Shown: positions 48,301-63,300, numbered from the stretch's first letter. The stretch: 64,000 nt of DNA from Blastomussa wellsi (GCA_947652115.1 OX393570.1:8241389-8305388), one strand, 5' to 3'. Notes: generated by a model from the sequence alone, not told the origin. A program made the numbers and translations.

Positions 48301-51300
48301 TTTCTATATTTAAAGCGGGGATTCTCTGTGCTGTTCTTGGCGGCAAAGTTAAAACGAGGATTCTTTTTCTTTGCTTTGCATAAAATCAGTTTTGGGGTTT
48401 TCTGTGGTCTTTTGCTGTGTGGGTTTCTAACTCTCGAAGCTGTTTAAAGCAAGGGCTTCTGTTTCCATGCCGGTTTGAGTTGTAGTTTACTCGTTATTTG
48501 GTGGCGGGTAGTATTTGTACACTAGTAGAATTGTCTTTGTTCACAGAAGGGTTTGTATTTTGTTACGAAGTAAATACTATGTTTAGCTAGTAGTCGTTGG
48601 TCGGGAAACTTAGTTACTGGCCCAAGAAACGTGCATTAACCAATCAGAACAAAGTATTTGCCTCAGGTGTAAACATATAAATCGCGTAATAGGTTTCTTG
48701 ATAGCTTTACCCGGGCTTAACACCGGATGATTGGTTTTTGCCGCGCCTTACGCCGGACACCGGGTAATTTGTATTCCCGCACTTAACACTGAGTAACAGG
48801 TTCCCCTGCGCTTAACACCGGGTAATAGGTTTTTCCTGCGCTCAACACACCGCCATCATCCTTTCACACACTTAACAACTGACGGTTGAAAATGACGTTG
48901 ACGCGCTTTCAGTTCCCGTGCTTGAAATCGGATTCATGGTTTGAGTTCTGATTGGTCTATTGCACAGTTACATTAAGTGTAGAATCGTATAAAATGCTTC
49001 GAGGTTAAAGCAGCGGCAACTAATTAAAGTTGATTTTGCCTCCTTCTTTTCTCAGGATTTGCGTCAGCAGCTGAGTTTTGTTCACACTGATAAAGAACAA
49101 CTTCAACAATCTCTGGATATTACGGAGCAACAGCAAACCACACTCAACACCAAGCTTGAGGTTCGTGACGAACTTGTTCGTTACGTGTGTGAATGTGACA
49201 CGTTTCCCGCGCGACCACCACCTTCGTCGTCTTATTTCCAACGCTTTCTAAGTAATCCTTTCTCTCCCCAAGACAAACGGTTGGGACGTTCCATTTTTTA
49301 TCAAAACCCACCTCCCACCCTCTCCCTCCTAAGGATGGCGGATTTCATTTTTCAAAGGGCGCAAAATTAAACGAGGTTTTAGTGATGTCATCTCGCGCCT
49401 CGTTGTCACGAAGAGGTTCGTTTGTTCTGACGATACATTACGCTCCAAATTTTATTTTAACCAAGTCTTCTATTGGCTGCCTAGTAACAGGACGACGTGA
49501 AAGGTCTTCAGAAGAATTCGTGAGTCGTCAGGCTCTTTTTAATTGTAAATCAAGCTAATGTTTTGCTTTTCTTCTCGATACATTCGAAGTTAGTGCTCTA
49601 GATGTATTTTTAATTGTCAGTATAAAAAGACTGCGGGTTATTTCAAATTCTTCACTTGTATTAGGTTTAAGTTAAAGATGTCTTGTTTGTCTTCATATTT
49701 ATTTATGTTTTGAATATTCTTCTTTTGTATTTGAAATTTTCTTGAGGTAAACGATAGCAATTTTGTGCTGTTACGTTGCAGGAATCTCGGCGAGTAATTC
49801 AAGAATTGGAGAACAAGACCAAACAACTTTCAAAGGATTTAAAGGAAGCGAACGAAGAAAAAGCTGTAAGTACCACCAGACATATTACAAATTAATACAG
49901 TCAATGAGTTCTTATCACAGGTGAGCCAACGCTGCCGATTGTTCATAACTCCAGCGTTTCCAAACTGACGCTTCGTTGTGGGTGCCATTTTGCGTCATTA
50001 TTTCGACGAAATTTTATGTTGTTTCATTGATGTTAAATGCTTGGCCAACGTATGGAAACTTTCAGAATCAAGAATCGTATAACTTTTGTTGTTTATGGCT
50101 GTAAAATTGATACAAACAATACATACTTTTCTAATTCGGTAATTGTTTTTTGAGTTACTAATTGGTTGTAATTAGCTCACCTAAAATACAGATTCAACCG
50201 TAGAATTATATATCAGAAGAAAAAGACCGTCCATTAAAACAAATTATCTGAATTGCTTCTCTCATGTTTAAATATTTTCTGTAAACGCGACCAGCGTTGT
50301 TTTGAGAATTGGTTTGGAAACACCGGTTGTGTCACCTGGCTGTTGTTCACTGATTCTCTTGTTTCCCTCCACGGTAAAATCTACTGCGATCGCCTTTGAT
50401 GTTCGTATGAGCCCACGGTAAATAATTGTATTCGTCAGAGGAGTTGCTAAGCAGCGTGACCGTTACGTCAGCGGCGCAGTAACGTGATACATTTCTGAGT
50501 GCTTTAGGTGCTTTCATTTTTGGTGTCGCTATTCGGCTCTAAGATCGTCTCGTTTGCCTCACTAACCAAATCATCATTCTAACTTATTTTTCAGTGTTTG
50601 GGGAATGTTTTTCTGTGGTTAATTTTGCACTGAGATTAGGTGTTGCATATGGTGTTTAACAAATATTGGGCCAGCGTTTTTCGGTCAGCTAAACTAGCTT
50701 GATACATCGTGAGCGTTGTTTTCTGTTTCCACCTGTCGAGCTATTAATAGTGGAGGGGACGGGGGAAGTGGGAGGTTTAGAACCCCCTCCCCTCCCCCCC
50801 CCCGAATAGATCCCGTCGCGCTTCTTCCTTGCAGCACAAAACTGAAACAAAAAGTCGAATAAGAAATTTGCATACTGCTATTTGTTCAAGCGACTTACGT
50901 GGCCTTGTTTGTCTATAACGTAGTTATTGCTCGCGAAAATATCTGTTAATTTTCCTCTTCACGGTGTATTTAAAGATGTTATGAAATGCTGGAGTTTTGG
51001 TAAAGGTTTGTTGTTTGTTTGGACATTTTTCTTACACCTAAACCTGTTTAGTTTATCAAACTTTGTTATTTATTTTAGCGTAGTTTGGGGTGGTTTTAAT
51101 CATGATGTGTTACATTTGTAGTAGGACAGATATTGTGAAGCAAACGGTCATTAATATTACAACTCGGAGAAAAGTAAATTGGAGAACGTCTGTTCATGCA
51201 AATTAAAGCGACATAAAAGCACATATGTTGGACTGCTTGTTTGAGATATAGTGAATTGTTCTGTGATTGTGGCGCTGTTTCCGTATCTCTCTTACTCTAA

Positions 51301-54300
51301 ATTACCGTGGTACGATTTTTATTTGATTTATTATTGACGCGTTCAGTGAGACTTGAATTTGAAACTCATTTTGCCTGCGTGGTAACGCGTCGCTGTCTAA
51401 AGCATTTATCGCTTCACGTGTTAACAGCCTTGTTTGGGCGATTTTCTTTTTTCAGCATCAAGAAGCCGAGATCGAAGAGTTGTTTAGGACACAAGATGAT
51501 CTACAAGCGAAATATAACGATGAAGTGAAAGAGAGAAAGGTACAATTTTATTTGCTAAAGTTTGGTTAATGAAGATGTCATTTGTTACGTTGCGTGACAG
51601 TGTACCTAAATTTACATTATCGCGTCGGTATGTTAATCAGGTAGTATTTGTTTGAGTGGATACAATTTTAATAGGTCACGCTATGTTTGACGGGTATTGT
51701 TGTCTTGTAATCAATGCGTATTTTAAACTGTTAAAAATCCTTCATTTCCTTTAGAAAGTTTAAAGAACTCAACCTTTGACTAAGATTCCAACCTGTTTTG
51801 TTTCTTTTGATTTGTTGTTTTTTGTGTCCTTTGATAAGTACGAAAGTTGTTTCCTTTGTGTCATTCGTATTTATTTTCTTGAACAAGAAATATGACGTTC
51901 TAATTTACGTCGATTGGCTTTACTTTGAATTAATTTTCTCTGCCATAATTTGAGGATTTTTCTCCTTTTTTGTCCAAAACGGTGCAAAACGTATGACAGA
52001 ATACCTTAGGTCACACACGAAATGCTCCCAGAAAAATAATAGGAAGCTCTCAAGTGAATTGTTTAAAGAAAAGTGAAATTGTAATTTGTTTTCAGCGATT
52101 TTGCCAGTGATAGTGTCTCTGTGTTTGTGTAATGTAATAAAGTATTTTTGAGGCTCAGTTACTATCTCCCGCCATTTTTCAAGCGACTATTGAGAGCAAC
52201 GTTCAATAATGTTATGGTCTCCGTTTCTTCATATATTTCATTTTTTTATTTGATTTGATTTGCCACACAAACAAAAATAGAATTAAAGTACAATGATTAA
52301 AAAAAATTACAAAACTTAATATACAAAATTACAATTAATATAATAAACAGTGGAAAAATGGCGAGGGAAGCTAATAAAAACCACGGTACTTGAAAGCTTT
52401 GGTTCCCGCTCTGACTATGGCCTTTGAAGTATGCATTGGTTTCCAGTATGTTATTATCGAGTGTCAAGTAAATTCACTCATCAGTGTAAGATTTCACTCA
52501 CGTGAAATTTCAAGGCATGAACTGCATGTGTACTCCAAATGAACTCGATAAGATACAATCCTTCACAACTCGATGAAGCCGCACTGCATCCTCTGTTGTC
52601 AGAAGTAAGGCTGATTTCGTTTTCCGTGTTGTATTCGCGAGGGGAGATTTTGTATGGTCTTGTGATTGAAGAGCGTGGTAGCCGTACTTTGTGTGGATAT
52701 AGCCGTTTCTAAACCAGGTACCGTAGAATCCCGGTTATAAGCCCCCCCGGTTATAAGCCCCCCCGATTATAAGCCCACCTCTCTGCTAATAGAAATTTCC
52801 TCCCGGTTATAAGCCCACCCGATTATAAGCCCACCTCTCTGCTAATAGAAATTTCCTCCCGGTTATACCCCTGTTATACCGGGTACCGTATACAGTTAAC
52901 AATAATTAGGCGGTACATTAGCGACATATTTTAGACGTTTTTTTCCTCCCTATTATAAGCCCCCCGGGTTATAAGCCCCCCCCCCCCCCCCCGATTATAG
53001 GCCCACCCAAAAACCCTTACGAAATTGTATAAGCCCAGGGCTTATAACCGGGATTCTACGGTATTTGTCACTGATAACATTATTATTCGTTGCTTTGCAG
53101 GAGTTGAATGAATACATTGAACAGCTTCACGACGAGCTGGAAGACGTCCATGTTCAGTTTGATGCTCTGTCGAAAGAGCACAAGGTTGGTGGAAATAGTA
53201 ATCGCGTTTTACAGCCGATTTCAGCGTAGTGTGTAGACCTGGGTTTTCGAAACATCATTCGCTTGTCAATCATTCGCCCAAGTGAACTAGTGATAAATAT
53301 ACTCAGAAGGCTTGAAATTGAAGTTTATGACTCTGAACTTTTGAAAAAAGACCTGTGTCATAGAGAATTTTAAAGCGACACTCTCACGAGTATAACTTCA
53401 AAAATTTAAAAGCCCGAAAACTTGTTTACAGCAATGGAAACACAACCTCGTTCCCAAGGTCTCTTATCTTCCTGGGGAGGGAAGATGAGAGGCCCTGGAA
53501 ACGAGGTTGATGAAATACAATGGTCAAATTTTGATGAAATTACTATTCCAGTGTACTGAAGCTAAATATGGAGTGATATCTTTGTGATACCATCAGGAAC
53601 TTTAGATCTCAACTTGAAAAAGCCAGGCTGACTTTTTCAAGTTCTGTCCTTGTGATTTGAAAAAAAAAATGGTGAAAACTATTGTGATATGAAATCTTGG
53701 CGTCATGCAAGGAAAGTTGTTATGCAGATCAACGATGAAAGCTGATTTATGATGTGACCACCTGTTGGGGCTACGCGTACGACAATGAAGAAATAAATCG
53801 TTGATGTTTCAGATGCGGGGAAAAAGAACGTCGTTGAAACCAAACATGTTACAATCTATTTTTTTTTCTGGGTAATTTTTAGGATTTATCTGGAAGACTA
53901 GCTGAAATCCAATCAGGTCAACTGTCCACTGAATCTCAACATTATCAACAGCTGTCTGAACTGCAAGAAATCAACACCGGTCTACAGCAGGTGAGTCACG
54001 CAATATACGTTCACATGTCACGCCATCAGACAGAATTTGTTTTCCTCGACTAAAGAATTCTGTGAGATTCCAAAAATAAGCACTGGACGTATTATTGTTT
54101 ATAGAGGGATTGGAGGAAGAGAAGGAACCTTAAAGTCAGAAGAAAATTTGGGTTTCAAAATTGATTAGACTTTTTTTTGGTGGGGAGTTTGCATCTGAAA
54201 ATTTCAGGTGCATATGAAAAGCGCAGGTGAAACTCGCTGCAAATAATGGCATGATAAATTGAATAAGCTGTAGACTTGTATAGTTATTAAACGCTCATCA

Positions 54301-57300
54301 AAAGTCACTTATATCATACTGTTTTATAAACCATCGCCGTAGACTAAGCGGATGGGGGGAGGGTATATATTTAGCCACGCCACGATTTGTCCAATTATTT
54401 TTTTGGTGCGGTGGAAAGGGGTTTGGGCTTACCTTGAGATAGGTAGGTATTTTCATGGGGCTTTCTTCTCGAAATGTTACCGGTGTTTTGGTGCAACTCT
54501 AAAGGAAAACTTATAAAAATGTCGTACTTGAAAGGTGATTTATTTTTCCAAAACGATTTTTTTTATTTATACGTTTTCCCCTGCGAACTTTATTTTCCTT
54601 ATTTTTTATTGTTTCTCTTTTGCAGGATAATCACAACTTGAAGGAAACTGTTAGCACGCTTAACACTTCATTTGAGGAAAAAGGAAGCGAACTTACCGAA
54701 GCCTTGTGTGAACTTGAAGAAAGCAAAAAAGACGTATTAAAACTGAACGCTGAGCTTAATGCACTAAAAGAATCGCTTACATCGAAAGATAACGAACTTA
54801 CGGAATTGAGAGCGCGATTGAACGATTTTCATCAGGAAAAAGAAACCATGAGCCAGTCTGTGGGGCAACTGAGTGAAAACGTACAAGGATTGAGCAGCGA
54901 GAAAGAAGCGCTAGCCTCGACTATCGAGAGTTTGAACAAGAACTTGGAAGAGAAGGAAAATCGAATAGCCGAGTTATTAGCGAGTCTTGATCAACAGAAA
55001 ACTGAACTGGAGGCGGTGAAAGAAAGTTTTAACGGTGTTTCGGAGAAATTGGAGAGTAAAGAGGAAGAGTTTAAGAAAGCTGTAAAGGCCGCGAAGCAAC
55101 TGAAGCAGAATTTGCAAAAATCGCAAGAGAAGGTAAAACTTTTAAGTGGAAAGCTTGAAGAAAAAGTGAAAGACGAGACAAAATCCACCGAGGCAGCAAT
55201 GGCGCATGAAGAGGAATTGACAGCTCTGAAATCGAGCTTTGAAAAACTAAACGAAAGCGTTCAAACCAAGGATGCAAAAATTGAAGATTGTAGAGAAAAA
55301 CTGAGCCAAAAGGAGAAAGAGTTGGAGAATTTTCTAGAGGTCGTAAATAGTTTGAACGCTAAAGTCGAAGAAACGTCGATGGATTTAGCGAGTTCTAAAG
55401 AATTGAACAACAAACTCACGGAACAAGTGCAAAGTTTGAACGTGCAGGTGGAAAATCTCCAATTAAGTTTGCAGGAAAAAGGAAAGGACAACAGCGAAGT
55501 TGAAGAAAAATTGCAGGAGCATTTACAAGTGACGAAGGATTTGAGGTCAGAAATACGTTCGCTGGAAGAATTGATAAACGCTCGGCAACAAGAAAAGGAA
55601 GCCCTTGACCAGACTTGTAAACAAAGGGAAGAAACGATTGTTGCTCTAAAGCAAGATTTAGAGCTACAAGCGAAAAATATGGAAGACATTAACGAAAAGG
55701 CTGTTTCAAAGGAGAACGAAATAAAGGCTTTACAAGAATTCAACGAAAGACTGAATCAATCTGTCTTGGAAAGAGAACAGGATTGTGAGAGACTTAAATT
55801 CGAGAAGAAAGAACATTATAACAAGATTGATTCTCTTAATGAAACTATTGCTTCGAAGGAGGAGATACTTCGAAAATTGAAGAAAAGAATGGAGGCATTT
55901 GAGCAGCAAACGGCGTCTATAGATAAAGATTTGCTCCTCAAAGAAGAAGAATTACAGCAGTTGAAAGCGTTGACGGAGGAAAAAGAGCATTGTATTGCGG
56001 ACGTGGAATCAAAGCTCGAGGCTCAGAAACGTGAATTAAGCAAACTGGAAAATGAAATTTCCGTTAAAAATCAAACGATCGAACACAGAGAAGAAGAAAT
56101 TCAGAAATTTAAAACAACAGTAGAGGAAAGCGTAGAAAGAATCTCGTCCCTTGAGACGAGTATTCAGTCATTGAATGCTGCTTTCGAGGCAAAAGCTATG
56201 GAGGCGAAAAATCTTCAGGTTCGGCTGAGCGAAAAGCAAACAGAAGTCGAGTCTGTGCAAAATGCGATGTCAAGCTTGAGTAACGAGATGGAAACTGGAG
56301 CGCAAGAAGCTTACCAGTTTACAAGCAGGATAGAAGAACTGCAGAAAGAATTGGAAACCATCATGGAGGCTCGAGGCAAGTTGTTATGTTAGTATAGCTA
56401 CCAGAGCCTCGCAATTAAATTCAGTATACAACAGAAACGTTTCCGTGATTACATAGCCTCATTTAAACACGACGGGGTTAGGAGAGTTCGAGACAGTAAC
56501 TTTGGAGAATTTCCTAACACTCAAGCAGCTTGATTTGCTCCTAGGCCGAGAACAAACCTTTACGCTTCTTTCGTGCTCTCCGAACATCCCGCATGCGGCA
56601 CGCATTGCGCATCCTTGTGTCATTAGCGCGCGCACATAAAGAAAATGGCGGCGTTTTCTTTACGGCCTGGCTCGTGGGAGAGATAAATCGTCGTTTTCTC
56701 GTAAACGAATATGGTGACCTATGGGTTTTTTCCTCTTTTACTGAGACTAGCAATCACCTTCTTCCTATAACAGGAATATAAACAAATGCGAGTAACGCTT
56801 TCTTTAGTTTCCCATTGGTCTGTCAAACTAATGCAACTTTTGATTACGTGAATACGACGAGGGTTGTCAACTCTAAGAAGGCCTGTTTCGAGAGAAAAAC
56901 AAAATTCTTCCGGGAATCTGAAAATTTTCTCGGGAAATCAACCGGGAGACTTTTTTCGGGGAAACATGAAGTGATATAGCTAAAATCTCGGGAAGTTTAA
57001 GAATTTTTAGAGAATGTCTCCAAAAAATTCGGGACGGTAGTCTAAATATTCGTAACGACCATCATTTACGTATGGTGCTACTCAAACAACATATTTTACC
57101 CCCTGTAATACGGTTTTTACGTAATTAGCTTGACTTGACTCCCAGCTAAAACCTTTATTTCCAGTCGTAAAACTTATTTAAACCTCATTCACGTTGCGGT
57201 TATTTTACGTTGCGCAGATGCACTTGAGCGAGAGAATAAAGAAAAAGATGACAAGATGAACAAATTCAAACAAGTTGCCATTAAGGCGAAGAAAGAGTTG

Positions 57301-60300
57301 GAGAATTATAAGAAGCAGGTTTGTGTTTTTGGACAACTTTTGCTTCTTTAACTTGCTACTCCTTCACACATTAGTTGTATAAAATCTTATTGCTCATTCT
57401 CTTTTATTTTCGTTTAGTGGAAAGATGAAAGAGAGGAACTAACTTCGACAATCCAAGAACTGAAAGAAGACGCCCAGACCTTGAATGCTAAGTTTGTTGA
57501 GCAGCAAGAAGAAACTCTAAAACAAAGCAATGAATATCAGGTACAACGGTCATTCTTTGTGGTGGTTATTCTAGCCCGTCACACAACCCTCAAGCGTCAC
57601 GCGATGCATCAGGAGTATTGCGTGACTGCTATGAGGGGGACGTGTTGGGGGTTGTGCTGTGTGAAAAAGAAGAGTTTAGTTTACTTCGATGTTTATAGCC
57701 TGATGTCGAGGACATTTTTTCAGAGAGTGACGTGAAGAAACTATTGAGTCCTGAGCTCTGACCGCGTAAAATTCCAATCTGCGAAGTGAGAATCCATAAG
57801 ATCTAACACACTCTATTACATATCAAACAGGAACTGCAAACTCGGCTAACCAGACTGCAAGAGGAACTGGAAGCAGAGAGGGCAAAGTAAGTCAACAGAC
57901 TGTTTACTAAACAGTTACTGTTGTAAGTGGCCTAATACTGCACGAAAAATCGAAGTTAAGGGGGTCAAGTGGTAGCCTTTTCAACGTATCTCCACGGCAT
58001 GTGTGTTGTATGTTCAGAGGCTGATTTTTAGAAATGCAAGTTCATGCTGATTAAAGGACACTGTCACACCATTTTAGCAACATTTTAAAGGAGCACTGTC
58101 ACAGGGGTTTTGTGTTTTCAACTTCATTCATTGCTAAAATCATTATCTGGTACCTTTAAGGGGGATTCAAAATGCTGCTGATGGACTAACAGGAAGATAT
58201 CAAACGAATTGTGGCTCAGAGAGCAAACCATAATGAATTTCTGGCGATATTTTCAAGGAATGGCCCTAGAACTTGAAAAAACTGGCAAGTTTTTTCAAAT
58301 GTCAATCCACTGCCATCCTTGTCATCTTAAGTGATAGGCGGCAATAAAAGGTTTCGGTGTAGTGATGTAGTCCTAGGTAACAAAACTACGCCATTATTTT
58401 TGGGTTTCCATTGATGCAGGAACATATTTCAGCATTTTAAAATGATGCCAAAATACCGTAAACAGCTAAAACGGATGGCTAGGATGGAAGTAGATTGAAA
58501 ATTGAAAAAAAAAATTTTCAAATTCCTAAGCCATCTCCTGAAAAAATCGGAAACAAACTATTATGGTTTGCTCTTCCTGCTAAATTTTCATTTGTTATCT
58601 TGTAATTCTGCAGGAGCATTATTTGTACGAGCAAAGTTAAGCAATGTCCATAGCAAAGAATTTATCAGAACTCTTCAAAATCACCGTTTAAGACGATTCA
58701 TCAACATGTAATAAAAACTCTGTTTTCTAACTTGTACGGTAGAGAAAACGTAAAAGAAGTCCCTGTCTGGAAAGCCGATAAATTCTCGGGGTGTTAATTA
58801 TAGCGTATTTTGATAAGTACAAGTTATTTTGTACGCCAACATGTGTGACTGTGAACATCAGAACTCCGTAAACATAGCAAACTCTTTCACGTGACATTTC
58901 TCACCCCACTGACACCTCAAGTGAGATTCAGTTGTGGCGTGACCCCCCCCCCCCCCCCCCCCCCCTCCATCCTTACCAGGGCTGTGAAGGAGAGCGATTA
59001 ATTTTAGCTACGTAATAATTGGATAGAGCTTTGGACGTCTTTTGTCCACGAGGAGAAATAATTTCTCAACGTGGCTTACTCATGGCGAATGGAGCCATCT
59101 TTGGTAATGTTGCCTTCTAATCAAAGGATAACTTGTCATCTTAATTGCAGGTCAGCCAGCTCGAGCCACAATGTGACACAAGTCGCAGATGAACTAGCAA
59201 ATGCCCGCCAAGAAGCGGAAAAATTATCAGCTGAAAATGAAAGTTTGAGCAAGAATTATGAATCGCTGCTTAAGGTGAGATTGTTTGTTTGAGGGTTTAT
59301 ACGATCTTGAACTCTTTCAGCAATCTTACCTTAATATAATTAAAATTAATTTTATTAAATTCGCAGGTTGTGGAGAGAGAGAGGAATGATTCCAAAGCAG
59401 AACAAGAAAAGCTGAACACGCAGATCCAGGAGATTTTAAAAGAAGTTGAGGTAATTTTTGATCAAAATATTCTTTTTGAGATTGACTTTGCTAACGTTTT
59501 TAGCATTTCGCCCTTGATGTCGGGAAGAGCGACAAGCGCGGGAAAATATGTATCCGGTGCGAAGCGCTGAAACTCGATAACGGCACAAAACGCGGGAAAA
59601 CGTGGAGGCTGGCACCAAGCGCGGGAAAAGTTAGGAGTGGAGTGGCTGAGAAGACACTTCATCTTGGCTGTGATTGGCTAGAGCACGGTCCAGGAGATTT
59701 ATCTGATTATGGCGTTGAACAAACGTCAAATACTGCAAGGAATTTTTTTCGAACGTGACTGTCAAATTTAATTACACCAGGAAGGGTTGCCATAGATTAG
59801 GAAAAAGGAATTAAGTGGTGGTCAGGAAAATAATAAATTTCTAGGTCTGTCTAGTTTCTTGTAACAAGGGACTGTTTTTTATGGTCGATGATTTTTTTTT
59901 AAAGAAATTATTGCAAATTTGCAGAATCGAGTTAAACATTCTCAAGTAAACTCGAATCTAACTTCTGCCTTTTAAGTTGCTGCAATCAGAAAGCGTCAAG
60001 AATAAACAAGAAATGTGTGAACTTGAAAAGGAACTTGCTGAAACAACAAAAGACGTGGAACAACTCAACAAGGAGAATTCAGAGGTTTGTATAATTTTGA
60101 AATTGTTTTGGTCCCAGTTTCCTCTGATAACGACACAGGCACGCAATGCGTTCAAAAGATGTTTTACAACCATTGCATTGTTTAAAAATGTATTTATTGT
60201 TTTAACAGGTGCTTAGTAAGCTGGAGAACGCTGACGAGGATTTAACAGAAGAGCGAAGACGTCATGAGGAGACAAGAAATCAACTAGAAACAACCAGACG

Positions 60301-63300
60301 ACAGCTTGAAGCTGCAGAAAAAGTATAAAACTGTTGGTTGTTCTTCATTGTAGAACTATACAGTCATTTTCTACGCAGTATTTTGGACGTATAGTCGTTA
60401 AAAAATGCCCCTTTCAGTTACTCTAAGGCGAACTCGTTGATCATTTTTTTCGTCCAGTTTTGAGTACTCTGTAGTTGTTGATCTCTTAATTCTAGAAGCG
60501 TAAAGTCTAAACTGAGTCAAATATTCTAGACTTTTGAGTGATCGCTAAATTGTTAAATTAACCATAGCATAGAAAGTGCACCCAAAATTTAACGTCATTC
60601 TAATTTCCGATTTCCTGCTAGCTTAAATTCACTAGCTTTAGCTCAAAATCCAACCTCTAACAAATTATCCCCAATTGAAAATCGCAGGAAGCGAATCAAA
60701 GCAGTTTGATGAGCTTGGAAATGGAAGATTACCAGAAATCCTTGGAAGCACTGCAAATCAAACTTGCTGAGAAAGAAAAGGCGTTACAAGATTCACAGGT
60801 GGAAATCTCCAGAGTGGATAAGAGAGCGGACGACTTCAAGACACAGATCGGTAAGAGAAATGAAACTGATTGCGCTTTGCACTGCAAGAGGAGTGAAAAT
60901 GCAATGTTGCGTTCGTTTTGCATCACGTTCTGCGACATTTTTGCGAACGTATAGTTGTTTGAACAAGATACCCTCTTGGCAAATCGTAGTAAATGCACTC
61001 AAAAGTTTTTTTAATCTATGTATTTAGTCGACCAGTCCAAAAACATAATGCGAGCACTTGAAAGTAATCCGAAAGCTGTGACGTCCATGTGACGCCATCT
61101 GGAAACTTGACGTTGCCTAGTGTAATTTCAACGCAAAAAAATTAGCTCCTCACACTGACTTGGTAAACTGCTTTTTAATTTTGCAGCTAATGTTCCAACA
61201 TTTTGTTTTTTTGTGTCTGTGTTTAGAAATGGTGGACAGTCAACGGCAGCAAGCAGAAGAGAGAGCGTTGAAAATGAAATCCGTGCTGGTGAAAACAAAG
61301 AAAGAACTTGCGGAAGCCAAGAAGCAGGTACGAAAACCTCCCTACCCTCTCCTCCCCAACACTCTTCTCTTTTTCCTGGTCGCCTATGTCAATTTCAACT
61401 GATCCTACAATCCAATGAAACTTCGCAATAAAATGAAACTCGAATCAAAAGCAGTTTGCCTTCTTATTCAAAAACTGCAGTTTTACCCCCCCCCCCCCCC
61501 CCCGACGTCTCAAACACCTGATTTCTCGAAGCAATACACACGGAATAGTAATCGAGCACATAGATAAGTGACCACGCCTATCGTGACAAAGCCTAGCGTG
61601 ACAAAGTATAGCGTGACCTCTAAGCCTCCGAAGAATGTTCGCAACTTTGTTGTAAAATACGAATCTATTACTTCTGTTTTTGAAGATAATGGAACAAGAG
61701 CTAATTGAGTCCCAGTTGAAAGCGCAGCTGGAATCCGCCACACAGAAGGCAGAGCAGTACAAGGTTATTTAATTTGTGCTTCTTATAGCAAAATTTATTC
61801 TGATGCAGCTTTTACCGTGTTACTCACAGTAATTCGATGTAGTATTAAAAAATACTATAAAATTTTACTGTCGATTTGTTACCAGACACATGGATATGCT
61901 CTTTCATTTCAATTTAAAAATGACGTGTGCCATTTGTACGATGTGTTTTTTATGTAGAATTCCCTTGTGTACTGAATTTTCCTGTGTGTGAATCTTGCAG
62001 GTCGAGGTGTCTTCACTAACTGCCGAAAGCCAGAGTTACCAACAACAGGTAAGGCAATTAGATTGTTCCTCATACTTCAGAGTGTCGTCATACCACTAGA
62101 ACTGAGATTTTGCGGTTAATGTTAAGTTTCTGTGATGGCGAACAATATTTGAAATAGAAGAAAGAGAAAGCGCGAAAGATAATCACTTGAAGAAACCCAA
62201 GTTATCAATATTTCTCTCCTCACAGCTTCGTTCCTCCACCGAGAGCAACAAACGCAGTGTAGAGAGCTTGGAAGCTAAACTGACTAAAACGAAAGCGGAA
62301 TGGGAAAGCTCGAAACTGGCCCATGAAGCTACGCGGGCCGAATTTGAAAGCTACAAGGTACGTTACACAAAAGAAAACACAGAGTAGAGTATATGACAAA
62401 TCGGCTCAGAAGCACAGAGATTCCAGTTACGTTATCAATCTGCCATGTCAGCCTGTCGTTATAACGACGCGTCTTGTTGCTTAGAAACTTCTCTGACAAT
62501 ATTCGCGGGCTCAGTTAGTTCTGGGAGGAAGCTAGTAAGGCCACCATTCTATCGAAAACAGAGAACAGGAGCCACTAAAAACGTCTTCAAAAATGAGTGA
62601 GTGGGAATCTTATTTGGCTTCTGGAAAGTTAGTAACCCATGGTAGGTAGGCTGTCTAGAGCATGGTAAGAGTGCAGATCCTTTTTTGCATTGAAAATTTA
62701 TTTCTTTCGAGTCTGTGCCTTATTGTACTGTTTTGGGTTCAATTTCAGACTCGTGTTCACAGTGTCCTCAAACAACAGAAGTCCAAACCAACTCCTCAGC
62801 CGCCTGAACTGGAGAATTCTGAAAGGTTAGTGCAGCATCACTACTCAGCTTGTAATAATTTTGATCGACACACACCTCTACTCATCGCTCCCTTACAACG
62901 TTGCGTTGGGGGTTGGGGTTCCAAAGGTGGAGGAGGGAATTGTAGGTGTTACTGAATGTCTTTTTGTTTCGTTGAAGAATTCAATATGTTTTCTTTTGTT
63001 TAAATCTTCAGAACGCGTTTGGAGCAAGTTATTGAACAGATGAAGAGCAAACTGCAGGAGGCTAAGTATGAAATGACAGTTCATTAGTGCTAAGAAAAAG
63101 CAGACTTTTCAGAAACCATAGACTGCTTCACGCACGTGTAATGATCACTGTTTCCTTGTTTAAATACCTCCGGCAAAGCATTGCTTGATTGGCCTTTACA
63201 CGTCTCTAAGGAAGACATCCTATGTCCCCGAACTATCCTTCTGGCGTTTCCGCCATCGTTGTACATTCTCCCATGGATCGTCACCCCAAAAATTTAAAGT

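Noticed and set aside
54991..55743. Long antisense ORFs (65-160 residues) opposite exon 38
   Set aside because: Ser/Phe/Cys-rich composition is what the reverse complement of Glu/Lys/Leu coiled-coil codons gives; no independent support.
57481..57735. 84-residue ORF after exon 40
   Set aside because: It is exon 40 read through its GTACAA donor; the remaining 60 residues are intronic.
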